Below, piece by piece: positions 44,769-53,134 of a DNA stretch of 64,000 bases. The first letter of the stretch is position 1, and the number at the start of each line of letters is the position of its first letter. The stretch spans positions 124,001-188,000 of the forward strand of contig NZ_FOMJ01000003.1 in the NCBI RefSeq assembly GCF_900112605.1. Reading direction: 5' to 3'. Made by a program: the position numbers and the translations under genes. The notes under the pieces are model-generated. The model was not told the origin of the DNA. It saw nothing but the letters and a program-made list of their open reading frames with translations, and did no database searches. This stretch comes from Thiohalospira halophila DSM 15071 (GTDB lineage Bacteria; Pseudomonadota; Gammaproteobacteria; Thiohalospirales; Thiohalospiraceae).

Positions 44769-46640
44769 ATGCCCCTTCGCCTCCTCCCGGCCCTGTTCGC
44801 CGCTGCCCTGACCGCCTGCGCCACTGCGCCCCCCGACCGCCCCCCGGGGGAGGATGCAACGCCGCAGGACATGGCCCCGCGCCCGATGGTGGAGCCCACC
44901 CGCCCGGCGGAGCCGGATCGCGAACAGGCGCGGGAGGCCCAGGAGCTCTCCCGGGAGGCGGCGACCTCGGGCCCCGAACGTCGCCACCGCCTCCAGCTCG
45001 ACGCGGTCGCCCGTTTCCTCGACGGCGGCTACCTGGACCCGGCGGCGCGCCTCCTGCGGAACATCCCGCGGAAGGAGCTGGAACGGGCCCAGGCGGCACG
45101 CTGGCAGCTCCTGGCCGGACGTCTGGACCTGGCCCGCCGGCGGCCGGCAGCGGCCCTGGAACGGCTGGAGACCCTGGCCTCGGAACCGGCGCTGGCCCGT
45201 CCGGCGCTGACCCTGGTCGCGCGGGCCCACGACCGCCTGGACCGACCCCTGGAGGCCGCCCGCGCCCGCATCAACCTGGCTCCCCACCTCGATGAAGCGG
45301 AGAGCCGTGAGCGCAACCGCCGGGCGATCTGGGCCGGCCTGCTGCAGGTGCGTCAGCCGCGCCTGGCCACCGCCCGAACCCGCGTGGGCGACGACTTCAC
45401 CGGCTGGGTGGAGCTGGCCCGGCTGGCCAAGGGCTTCCAGACCGAACCGCAACAGCTCCAGCAGGCCGTGGCCTCCTGGCAGAGCCGCTTCGACGACCAT
45501 CCCGCGATGCCCGTCGCCGAAGAACTCCTCCTGCGCGACCCGAATCTTGTGGAACGACCCACCGAGGTCGCCGTCCTCCTGCCGCTGAGCGGGCGCTACG
45601 CCGATGCCGGCGCGGCCGTGCGCGACGGTCTCCTGGCCGGCTGGTTCGAGGCCCGCAGGCGGGGAGGCGCGGAGAAGACCCGGCTGACCTTCCACGATAC
45701 CGCGGCCAGCGAGGATATCCCGGCCCTGGCGCGGCGGGCCGTGGAGGAGGGGGCCGGGATGGTGGTCGGCCCCCTGCGCAAACAGACCGTGGCCGCCCTG
45801 GCCGAGGACCCGCCGTCGATTCCCGTACTGGCCCTGAACAGTGGAGAGGGCCGGGAAGGCAGCGAGCGCTTCCACCGCTTCGGCCTGGAGCCGGAGGCCG
45901 AGGCCGTGGAGGCGGCGGACCGGCTCTGGCGGGATGGCCACAGCCGCGTCGCCATGCTCCGGCCGCGGGGCGACTGGGGCGAACGCATGGCTGAGGCCTT
46001 CCAGCAGCGCTGGCGAGGCCAGGGCGGGGCGCTGGCCAGTGCGGAGTTCTACGACCCCGAGGGCAGCCGGCTCTCCCTGCCCGTAAAGCGGCTGCTGGGG
46101 GTGGATGCCAGCGAACAGCGCTACCGTAATCTCCGCGCCGACCTCGGTGCCCGGCTCCACTTCGAGCCGCGCCACCGGCAGGACATCGACGCCGTCTTCC
46201 TCGCCGCCTTCCCCGAGCCGGCGCGCCAGATCCCGCCCCAGCTCCGTTTCCAGGGGGCACGAGAGCTGCCGGTCTACGCCACTTCCCATGTCTACAGCGG
46301 CCGCCCCGATCCCGACATGGACAGCGACCTGGAAGGGCTCCGCTTTGCCGACAGCCCCTGGGCGCTGGGACCCGACACCGATCGACTCTTCCGGCTCCGC
46401 CGGGAGACGGCGGAACACCTGCCGGACAGCGCCCTCGCCCGCCGTCTCCACGGGCTGGGTATCGATGCCTGGACCCTGCTGCCGCGGCTGGCGCTGCTCC
46501 GGGCCCACCCGGAAGAGCGCGTGGACGGGGCCACCGGCACCCTGCGCCTGGCGGAGGATGGCCGGATCCGGCGAGACCTCTGGTGGGCCCGGTTCGAGGA
46601 CGGGCGGCCCGTTCGGCAGTCGCTGGTCAGGGACGATTGA
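44769..46640 (+). CDS. lpoA: Outer-membrane lipoprotein LpoA, activator of PBP1A
   Basis: The ATG at 44769 gives 623 residues. The signal peptide MPLRLLPALFAAALTAC ends in a lipobox with lipidated Cys 17. An Arg/Glu/Leu-rich helical TPR-like N-domain (about 60-260) precedes a periplasmic-binding-protein-like C-domain (VAVLLPLSGRYADAGAAVRDG, GPLRKQTVAALAED, DAVFLAAFPEPARQI). In Escherichia coli LpoA reaches across the periplasm to stimulate PBP1A. The rsmI-lpoA-yraN order equals yraL-M-N. Confidence 0.93.
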   Translation: MPLRLLPALFAAALTACATAPPDRPPGEDATPQDMAPRPMVEPTRPAEPDREQAREAQELSREAATSGPERRHRLQLDAVARFLDGGYLDPAARLLRNIPRKELERAQAARWQLLAGRLDLARRRPAAALERLETLASEPALARPALTLVARAHDRLDRPLEAARARINLAPHLDEAESRERNRRAIWAGLLQVRQPRLATARTRVGDDFTGWVELARLAKGFQTEPQQLQQAVASWQSRFDDHPAMPVAEELLLRDPNLVERPTEVAVLLPLSGRYADAGAAVRDGLLAGWFEARRRGGAEKTRLTFHDTAASEDIPALARRAVEEGAGMVVGPLRKQTVAALAEDPPSIPVLALNSGEGREGSERFHRFGLEPEAEAVEAADRLWRDGHSRVAMLRPRGDWGERMAEAFQQRWRGQGGALASAEFYDPEGSRLSLPVKRLLGVDASEQRYRNLRADLGARLHFEPRHRQDIDAVFLAAFPEPARQIPPQLRFQGARELPVYATSHVYSGRPDPDMDSDLEGLRFADSPWALGPDTDRLFRLRRETAEHLPDSALARRLHGLGIDAWTLLPRLALLRAHPEERVDGATGTLRLAEDGRIRRDLWWARFEDGRPVRQSLVRDD

Positions 46641-46646
46641 CCAGCC

Positions 46647-47003
46647 ATGGCACGGGCGAAGGGAGACGCCGCCGAGGAACGCGCACTGAACCACCTCCAG
46701 CGCCAGGGACTGACGCTGGTCACCCGGAACTGGCACTGCCGCATGGGTGAACTGGACCTGATCATGCGGGAGGGCGAGGAGCTGGTGATCGTCGAGGTCC
46801 GCCAGCGCACCCACGCCAGCTTCGGCGGCGCGGCGGAGAGCATCACCGCCACCAAGCGCCGGCGCCTGACCCGGGCCGCCCGGCTCTATCTCCAGCGCCA
46901 CCCCCGGGAGGCCCAGCGGCCGGTCCGCTTCGATGTGGTGGCGCTCAACGGCGATGGCGAGCCGGAGTGGATCCGCCACGCCTTCCTTCCGGAGGCTCCG
47001 TGA
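46647..47003 (+). CDS. yraN: UPF0102 protein YraN (endonuclease-like fold)
   Basis: This 118-residue protein carries the restriction-endonuclease-like core GELDLIMREGEELVIVEVRQR. Its D-x(n)-ExK-like metal site reads E-V-R, as in the family. The N-terminal GDAAEERALNHLQRQGL is typical. The function is not established; a role in DNA processing has been suggested for the fold. It begins 6 bases after lpoA. Confidence 0.92.
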   Translation: MARAKGDAAEERALNHLQRQGLTLVTRNWHCRMGELDLIMREGEELVIVEVRQRTHASFGGAAESITATKRRRLTRAARLYLQRHPREAQRPVRFDVVALNGDGEPEWIRHAFLPEAP

Positions 47004-48388
47004 CCGATACCGACGCCCTGTTCCGCCGCCTGGAGGGCGAACTCCCGGCGGGGGCCCTGCTCACCGACCCGGACGAGTGCTGGGTCTACGGCTACGACAA
47101 CAGCCGCCGCCAGGGCCGACCGGTAGCGGTGGCACAACCCGAGGACCGGGATCAGGTGGCCGCGATCCTGCGCCACTGCCACGCGGCCGGGGTCACCGTG
47201 ACGCCCCGCGGGCGGGGCACCGGCACCACCGGTGCCACGGTTCCGGATCACGGGGGCGTCATCCTCTCCACGGAGCGCCTGCGGCGGCTGGAGCCGGTCG
47301 CGGCGGATGACCGCTACGTCGTCGCCGAGCCCGGAGTGACCAACGGCGCCGTCCAGGCCGCCGCCGGCGAGCACGGCTTCTTCTGGCCCCCCGATCCCAC
47401 CAGCGCCGCCTACTGTTCCATCGGTGGCAATCTCGCCTACAACTCCGCCGGTCCGCGCGCCGTGAAATACGGCACGCCCCGGGAGAACACCCTGGGCCTG
47501 GAGGCGGTGACGATGGATGGCCGGGTCCTGCGTAGTGGGGTACGAACCACCAAGGGGGTCGTGGGCTACGACCTCACCCGGCTGCTCATCGGCTCCGAGG
47601 GGACCCTGGCGGTCATCACCGAGGCGACCCTGAAGCTCACCCCTCTGCCGGAGGCGCGGGCGACGCTCAAGGCGGTCTATGCGGACATGGCCGCCGCCGC
47701 CCGGGCCGTGAGCCGGATCATGGCCCAGCCGGTGGTGCCCTGCGCCCTGGAATTCATCGACGGGGCCGCCATCGAGATGGTGCACTCCCATTCGGAGGCC
47801 GATCTCCCCGAAGGGGCCGGGGCGCTGTTGATGATCGAGGTGGACGGGCCCGCGGCCTGCCTGGAGGCCTCGGCCACGGCGGTAGCCAATGCCGCCCATG
47901 GCGAGGGACTCCTCGACCTGCAGCGCGCCACCGAGGCCGCCGATGTCGCGGCCCTGTGGGCCACGCGCAAGGCGCTATCCCCCGCCCTGCGGCAGGTGGC
48001 GCCAAAGAAGATCAACGAGGACGTCGTGGTCCCGGTCTCGCGGATCCCGGAACTCATCGAGGGACTCCAGGGGCTGGGACGGCGCCACGGGATCACCATC
48101 GTGAATTTCGGCCATGCCGGCAACGGCAACATCCACGTGAATCTGCTGGTGAACCCGGACGACGCCGAGGAGCTGGACCGTGCCTGGCGCTGCCTGGACG
48201 AGGTCTTCGCCCTGGTGCTGGGGCTGGACGGGACACTCTCCGGCGAGCACGGCGTGGGGCTGGAGAAGCGGGACTACGTCGACCGCGAGATCACGCCGGC
48301 GACGCTGGATCTCATGCGCGGCATCAAGGAGGCCTTCGACCCCCGGGGCCTGCTCAACCCCGGCAAGGGCCTGCCGAACGCCTCCTGA
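47000..48388 (+). CDS. FAD-linked 2-hydroxyacid oxidase/dehydrogenase (GlcD/D-lactate dehydrogenase type)
   Basis: A GTG at 47000, overlapping the yraN stop as GTGA and following GGAGG, gives 462 residues. The FAD-binding PCMH domain shows PRGRGTGTTGATVPDHGG and DPTSAAYCSIGGNLAYNSAGP. The C-terminal domain shows KINEDVVVPVSRIPEL, NFGHAGNGNIHVN and SGEHGVGLEKRDYV, with the histidines expected near the substrate. Likely substrates are glycolate, D-lactate or D-2-hydroxyglutarate. No glcE or glcF follows, so a single-subunit enzyme is more likely than glycolate oxidase. Confidence 0.9.
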   Translation: MTDTDALFRRLEGELPAGALLTDPDECWVYGYDNSRRQGRPVAVAQPEDRDQVAAILRHCHAAGVTVTPRGRGTGTTGATVPDHGGVILSTERLRRLEPVAADDRYVVAEPGVTNGAVQAAAGEHGFFWPPDPTSAAYCSIGGNLAYNSAGPRAVKYGTPRENTLGLEAVTMDGRVLRSGVRTTKGVVGYDLTRLLIGSEGTLAVITEATLKLTPLPEARATLKAVYADMAAAARAVSRIMAQPVVPCALEFIDGAAIEMVHSHSEADLPEGAGALLMIEVDGPAACLEASATAVANAAHGEGLLDLQRATEAADVAALWATRKALSPALRQVAPKKINEDVVVPVSRIPELIEGLQGLGRRHGITIVNFGHAGNGNIHVNLLVNPDDAEELDRAWRCLDEVFALVLGLDGTLSGEHGVGLEKRDYVDREITPATLDLMRGIKEAFDPRGLLNPGKGLPNAS

Positions 48389-48394
48389 GACCCG

Positions 48395-48814
48395 CTACTT
48401 GACCACCTTCAGGTGGGAACGGTCACTGCCGCCGCCCCCGGTGTCATCCCCGGACGGGCCGTCGTCACCATCGCCACCCGGTTCCGGCGGCGGCGGACCG
48501 TCGTCGCTGAAGAGCATCCCCTGCCCGTTCTCGCGGGCGTAGATGGCCTGGGCCGCGGCCACCGGCACTTCCACCGTCATCGGCTGACCGCCGAAGCGGG
48601 CATCGAAGCAGATGGTCTCGTTGCCGAGATCCATTGCACCGGTGGCGGTGGGGCTGATATTGAGCACCACTCGGCCCTCCTCCACCGTCTCCGGCGGAAC
48701 CTGCACGCCGGGCATGGTGGCATCCACCAGGAGATGCGGTGTCATCCCGTTATCCACGATCCAGTCGAAGAGCGCGCGGATGAGGTACGGCCGGCTGGAG
48801 GTCATCTCGTCCAA
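48395..48814 (-). CDS. sspB: ClpXP protease adaptor SspB
   Basis: This 139-residue adaptor delivers ssrA-tagged proteins to ClpXP. The N-terminal RPYLIRALFDWIVDNGMTPHLLV and NISPTATGAMDLGNETICFDARF form the tag-binding domain. A flexible acidic/Gly/Pro linker (about 105-132) and the ClpX-binding tail SHLKVVK complete it. I choose a TTG start at 48814 because GGAG lies 6 bases upstream. An ATG three codons later lacks a ribosome site. It follows sspA after 23 bases. Confidence 0.95.
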   Translation of the reverse strand: MDEMTSSRPYLIRALFDWIVDNGMTPHLLVDATMPGVQVPPETVEEGRVVLNISPTATGAMDLGNETICFDARFGGQPMTVEVPVAAAQAIYARENGQGMLFSDDGPPPPEPGGDGDDGPSGDDTGGGGSDRSHLKVVK

Positions 48815-48837
48815 GGTTGGCTCCTGCTGCTTGTGTC

Positions 48838-49467
48838 TCAGGCCCGGCGCATTTCGCGCTCGGCCTCGTCCAGGCTCTCGCGGACCGCCGGCCGCTGAAA
48901 GAGCCGCTCGGTATAGCCGAGCAGGCCCGACGCCTTCTCCGGGATCTCGATCCCCAGGGCCGGCAGTCGCCAGAGCAGTGCGGCCATGTCGACATCCGCC
49001 AGCCCGAAATCATCACTCATGAACCAGGTCATGCTGTCGAACAGCGGGCCGATGGAAACCAGGCCCTCCCGGAGCTCCTTGCGCGCCCGGGCCGCCGTCT
49101 TCTCCCCCTTCTGGAGGATATCCCTGGCCAGCGGCTCCCAGTCCTGACGGATGCGGTGGCGCAGCTGCCGGACATTCGCCCGGGCCACCGGGTCCACCGG
49201 CATCAGCGGGGGATGGGGAAAGCGTTCATCGAGGTACTCACTGATCACGCGATCCTCATAGAGGACCAGGTCGCGATCCACCAGCGTGGGGACGGTGGCG
49301 TAGGGATTGAGTTCAACCAGATCCTCGGGGGGGGCCGTCGGGTCCACCTCGACCACATCGGCACTGATGCCCTTCTCCGCCAGGACGATACGGACCCGGT
49401 GGCCCGCCATTTCGCCTGGCTCGGCGAAGAGGGTCATCGCGGAACGTCGATTGGCAAGCGCCGCCAT
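48838..49467 (-). CDS. sspA: Stringent starvation protein A
   Basis: This 209-residue protein has a glutathione-S-transferase fold: thioredoxin-like part MTLFAEPGEMAGHRVRIVLAEKG, cis-Pro region YATVPTLVDRDLVLYEDRVISEYLDERFP, then a helical domain. SspA binds RNA polymerase and supports stress adaptation. GGGAG precedes the ATG. sspA-sspB lie downstream of the petABC terminator, as in many proteobacteria. Confidence 0.94.
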   Translation of the reverse strand: MAALANRRSAMTLFAEPGEMAGHRVRIVLAEKGISADVVEVDPTAPPEDLVELNPYATVPTLVDRDLVLYEDRVISEYLDERFPHPPLMPVDPVARANVRQLRHRIRQDWEPLARDILQKGEKTAARARKELREGLVSIGPLFDSMTWFMSDDFGLADVDMAALLWRLPALGIEIPEKASGLLGYTERLFQRPAVRESLDEAEREMRRA

Positions 49468-49498
49468 ACACGTTCTCCCGGTTGTTGGACTAGAAACA

Positions 49499-49525
49499 CG
49501 AAGGGGGGGCCAGACCCCCCCTTCG
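49499..49525 (-). terminator. Terminator after petABC
   Basis: A perfect 11-bp stem CGAAGGGGGGG/CCCCCCCTTCG with a 5-base loop is followed on the minus strand by TGTTTCTAG. A second perfect hairpin, GGTACGGC/GCCGTACC (49531-49551), lies between it and petC. Together they should stop petABC transcription before sspA. Confidence 0.75.
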
Positions 49526-49572
49526 CTCGAGGTACGGCCTCCTGCCGTACCGGCCCGGCTGTATTGGCCAGC

Positions 49573-50313
49573 CTAGTGGATATCCTTCCAGAACTCGCGC
49601 TTCATGAAGTAGGCGAAGACCAGGAGGACCGCCAGGAACCCGATGACCCAGACCCCGAGGGTGGGACGCTCCAGGCGGGCCGGCTCACCGACATAGGAGA
49701 GGAAGGTGACGATGTCCCGGGCGGCACGATCGTACTCCGAGTGGGTCATGCTGCCCTCGGTGACGTACTCGAAACCGTCGCGGACCTTGTGCTCCTCGCC
49801 ATCCTCGCCGGTGACGGTCTTGTAGACCGGCTTCTTGAGCCCCTCCAGCTCCCACAGGGCATGGGGCATACCCACGTTGGAGAAGACGGTGTTGTTCACA
49901 CCGAAGGGCCGGCTGTCATCCAGATAGAAGCCCTTGAGGTAGCTGTAGAGCCAGTCCTCGCTCCGGGAGCGGGCGACCACGGAGAGATCCGGCGGCGTGG
50001 TGCCGAACCAGTTCGCCGCCTGCTCCGCCGGCATGACGTTGTCCATCATGTCATTGACGGTGTCGTCACCAGGGATGAGGTTCTTCTCCACCTGGTCCTG
50101 GGAGAGCCCCAGGTCCTCGGCCGTCCGCCGCCACCGCTGGAACTCCACCGAGTGGCAGGAGAGGCAGAAGTTGGAGAAGAGCTTGGCACCGCGCTGCAGC
50201 GCCGCCTCGTCGTGGATATTGACCGAGACCTCCTCCAGGTGGGCACCGCCGCCGGCGGCCGTGGCCAGCCCGGGGAGGAGGGCCAACAGGAACGTTGCGA
50301 TCGTCTTTTTCAT
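49573..50313 (-). CDS. petC: Cytochrome c1 of the bc1 complex
   Basis: This 246-residue protein has a signal peptide (MKKTIATFLLALLPGLATAA), the haem c site CLSCH (50-54), the axial Met region NVGMPHALWELEG and a C-terminal membrane anchor (about 216-237). It passes electrons from the Rieske protein to soluble cytochrome c. It starts in a TAATG overlap with petB. Confidence 0.97.
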   Translation of the reverse strand: MKKTIATFLLALLPGLATAAGGGAHLEEVSVNIHDEAALQRGAKLFSNFCLSCHSVEFQRWRRTAEDLGLSQDQVEKNLIPGDDTVNDMMDNVMPAEQAANWFGTTPPDLSVVARSRSEDWLYSYLKGFYLDDSRPFGVNNTVFSNVGMPHALWELEGLKKPVYKTVTGEDGEEHKVRDGFEYVTEGSMTHSEYDRAARDIVTFLSYVGEPARLERPTLGVWVIGFLAVLLVFAYFMKREFWKDIH

Positions 50314-51533
50314 TACTTCGTCACCCTCTCCGGAACCGGCTTGTCCTTGTCGACCTTGGTGTACCACGGCATCAGGATGAAGAACGCGAAGTACAGGATC
50401 GTGAAGATCTGCGCCAGCGTCGTGTAGATACCGGTGGCCGGCTGGGTCCCGAGGTACCCGAGCACCAGGAAGCTCACGGTGAAGACGGTCAGCGCCATCT
50501 TGAACAACGGACCGCGATAGCGCACCGAGCGGACCGGGCTGCGATCCAGCCAGGGCAGCAGGAAGAGCACCACGATGGCCGCTGCCATGAGGATGACCCC
50601 GATGAGCTTGTCCGGAACGGCCCGGAGGATGGCGTAGTACGGGGTGAAGTACCACAGCGGCACGATGTGCTCCGGCGTCTTCAGCGGGTCAGCCGGGACG
50701 AAGTTGGCGGGCTCCAGGAACCAGCCGCCACCCTCGGGCACGAAGAAGACCACGGCGCTGAAGAAGATCAGGAAGACGATGGTGCCGACGATGTCCTTCA
50801 CCGTGTAGTACGGATGGAAGGGGATCCCGTCCTTCGGCTTGCCGTTCTCGTCCTTGTTCTTCTTGATGTCGATGCCGTCGGGGTTGTTCGAACCCACCTC
50901 GTGCAGCGCGATGATGTGCGCCACCACCAGGGCCAGCAAGATGATCGGCAGGGCGATGACATGCAGGGCGAAGAAGCGGTTCAGGGTGGCGTCGGAGACG
51001 ACGAAATCACCGCGGATCCACAGCGCCAGCTGCTCGCCGATGCCCGGCACGGCCCCGAACAGGGAGATGATCACCTGCGCCCCCCAGTAGGACATCTGAC
51101 CCCAGGGGAGGAGATACCCCAGGAAGGCCTCGGCCATGAGCACCACGTAGATGAGCATGCCGAAGATCCAGACCAGCTCCCGCGGCTTCTTGAACGAGCC
51201 GTACATCAGGCCGCGGAACATGTGCAGGTAGACCACGACGAAGAAGGCGGAGGCGCCCGTGGAGTGGAGGTAGCGGATGAGCCACCCCCAGTTCACGTCA
51301 CGCATGATGAACTCCACCGAGCCGAAGGCCTGATCGGCATCCGGCTTGTAGTTCATGGTCAGGAAGATCCCGGTAACGATCTGGATCACCAGCACCAGCA
51401 GTGCCAGGGACCCGAAGAAGTACCAGAAGTTGAAGTTCTTGGGGGCGTAGTACTCGGACAGGTGCTCCCGCCACATCTTGGACATGGGGAAGCGGGCGTC
51501 CACCCACCCCGCTAGATCACGCATGACGCTCAT
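50313..51533 (-). CDS. petB: Cytochrome b of the bc1 complex
   Basis: This 406-residue protein has eight or nine membrane segments. Paired haem-ligand histidines fall in LIRYLHSTGASAFFVVVYLHMFRG and FFALHVIALPIILLALVVAHI, and the Qo-site motif PEHIVPLWYFTPYYAIL (PEWY-like) is visible. A charged cytoplasmic loop (KKNKDENGKPKDG) separates the halves. Its ATG directly follows the petA stop. Confidence 0.98.
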   Translation of the reverse strand: MSVMRDLAGWVDARFPMSKMWREHLSEYYAPKNFNFWYFFGSLALLVLVIQIVTGIFLTMNYKPDADQAFGSVEFIMRDVNWGWLIRYLHSTGASAFFVVVYLHMFRGLMYGSFKKPRELVWIFGMLIYVVLMAEAFLGYLLPWGQMSYWGAQVIISLFGAVPGIGEQLALWIRGDFVVSDATLNRFFALHVIALPIILLALVVAHIIALHEVGSNNPDGIDIKKNKDENGKPKDGIPFHPYYTVKDIVGTIVFLIFFSAVVFFVPEGGGWFLEPANFVPADPLKTPEHIVPLWYFTPYYAILRAVPDKLIGVILMAAAIVVLFLLPWLDRSPVRSVRYRGPLFKMALTVFTVSFLVLGYLGTQPATGIYTTLAQIFTILYFAFFILMPWYTKVDKDKPVPERVTK

Positions 51534-52136
51534 TTACGCGGCTCCCTGTTCTGGATCCTCGCCGACGAGGATCTTGTTCTCGGCCGTGTAGCGGTGCGGC
51601 GGGACCACGAGATTGGTGGGTGCCGGCACCCCCTGGAAGACGCGCCCTGCCAGGTCGAAGCGCGAGCCGTGGCAGGGGCAGAAGAAACCGCCCTTCCAGT
51701 CCGCACCCAGGTCATCCGGGCCGAACTCGGGGCGGAAGGTCGGGGAGCAGCCCAGGTGGGTGCAGATCCCCACGCCCACCCAGTAATCCTCCTTCACCGA
51801 ACGGGTGGGATTCTGGGCATACTCGGGCTGCTGGCTCGCGACCTCGGACTCGGGGTCGCGGAGCCGGTCATCCAGGCTCGGCAGGGCGTCGATCATCTTC
51901 TGGGAACGGCGCACGACCCAGACCGGATTCCCGCGCCACTCCACGGTCAGCATCTGACCGGGCTCGAGTTTGCCGACGTCCACCTCCACCGGCGCGCCGG
52001 CGGCCTGGGCCTTGCGGCTCGGCCAGAAGGACTGGAAGAACGGTGTCACCGCGTAGGCCACGCCGACTCCCCCCACCACCGTGGTTGCGGCGGTCAGGAA
52101 GCGGCGCTTGCCGATATCCACGCCATCTTTACTCAT
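51534..52136 (-). CDS. petA: Rieske iron-sulfur subunit of the bc1 complex
   Basis: This 200-residue protein has an N-terminal twin-arginine-like anchor (GKRRFLTAATTVVGGVGVAYAV). The [2Fe-2S] ligands are in CTHLGC (Cys 125, His 127, Cys 130) and CPCHGS (Cys 153, Cys 155, His 156). It heads petA-petB-petC. The 171-base gap upstream holds a 14-base perfect palindrome GACCCCCGGGGGTC (52269-52282) but no promoter I can call with confidence. Confidence 0.98.
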   Translation of the reverse strand: MSKDGVDIGKRRFLTAATTVVGGVGVAYAVTPFFQSFWPSRKAQAAGAPVEVDVGKLEPGQMLTVEWRGNPVWVVRRSQKMIDALPSLDDRLRDPESEVASQQPEYAQNPTRSVKEDYWVGVGICTHLGCSPTFRPEFGPDDLGADWKGGFFCPCHGSRFDLAGRVFQGVPAPTNLVVPPHRYTAENKILVGEDPEQGAA

Positions 52137-52307
52137 TTTATGGATACTCCCGAAGCTGAAGGTGCCGAACGCCCGCGCTCGCCGACGGGGGGCGCCCCAA
52201 TCCGGATTTCAGGATGTTCTTATTAACTGAACTACCCGGGATAATCAGCACGGTAGTCTCGGCCATTCGACCCCCGGGGGTCAAGTTCTGTACCCGCCAC
52301 AGCGGCC

Positions 52308-53066
52308 TCACGCGGGGCTGTCGACGTCCAGAAACTCGTGATCCAGATCAAATTCCTCTGCCAGACGCCGCGCCAGTGCGTCGGGGCCGAAGGTCTCGGT
52401 GGCATGGTGACCGGCGGCGAAATAATCGATGCCGCACTCCCGGGCAATATGGACCGTGGGCTCGCTGATCTCGCCGCTGACGAAGGCATCCATGCCGCGA
52501 TCGGCGGCCTCCTCGATGAAGCCCTCGGCCGCCCCCGTCGCCCAGGCCAGGCGGCGGATGGGGCGGCCGTGGCCGCGGATGTGCAGCGGCGGACGCCCCA
52601 GGATCGCCCCCAGGGAGTCCGCGAGTTCCTCGCCGCTGCAGGGCTCGGTGAGGCTGCCCACCCGGCCCAGGGGGCCGCCGTTGCGCTCGGCAAAGGGACC
52701 CTCCACCTGCCAGCCCAGGGCGCGCCCCAGGCCCACGGCATTCCCCACCTCCGCGTGGGCATCCAGGGGGAGGTGGTAGGCGAGCAGGCCGATCCCCGCC
52801 TCCAGCAGCCGGGAGAGACGGCGGTACTTCATCCCGACGACCCGGGGGTCCTCGCCCTTCCAGAAGAAGCCGTGGTGGACCACCAGCAGATCCGCCCCGC
52901 GCTCGGCGGCGCCGTCGATGAGGGCCTGGCTGGCCGTGACCCCGCTGACCACCTTCTGTACCTGTTCCGGCCCCGCCACCTGGAGCCCGTTGGGGGCATA
53001 ATCGGTAAAGTCCGACACCGCCAGATAGCGATCGCACCAGTCCACCAGATCCGCCAGTCGCGCCAT
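52308..53066 (-). CDS. NIF3/DUF34 family metal-binding protein
   Basis: This 252-residue protein starts MARLADLVDWCDRYLAVSDFTDYAPNGLQV. The metal ligands appear in VVHHGFFWKG, YHLPLDAH and the late GHHATETFG. Homologues (YbgI) are dinuclear-metal proteins sometimes called GTP cyclohydrolase I type 2; a true function is not proven. It diverges from the DegS-like protease and precedes petABC on the same strand. Confidence 0.93.
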   Translation of the reverse strand: MARLADLVDWCDRYLAVSDFTDYAPNGLQVAGPEQVQKVVSGVTASQALIDGAAERGADLLVVHHGFFWKGEDPRVVGMKYRRLSRLLEAGIGLLAYHLPLDAHAEVGNAVGLGRALGWQVEGPFAERNGGPLGRVGSLTEPCSGEELADSLGAILGRPPLHIRGHGRPIRRLAWATGAAEGFIEEAADRGMDAFVSGEISEPTVHIARECGIDYFAAGHHATETFGPDALARRLAEEFDLDHEFLDVDSPA

Positions 53067-53068
53067 AG

Positions 53069-53097
53069 TTACCGTCCCCCGGCTGCTTTCCTATAAT
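53069..53097 (+). promoter_or_regulatory. Candidate promoter of the DegS-like protease
   Basis: A perfect TATAAT (53092-53097) lies 17 bases after a weak TTACCG (53069-53074), and 37 bases before the ATG. The same AT-rich spot reads CTATTATAGG on the other strand and may also serve NIF3. Confidence 0.55.
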
Positions 53098-53134
53098 AGG
53101 TCGAGTCTATCGAGGCCGCCCCCGGAAACGCCAC

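Noticed and set aside
44751-46979. A 742-codon minus-strand frame opposite lpoA and yraN
   Set aside because: It is a shadow; lpoA on the other strand has a promoter, lipobox and family domains.
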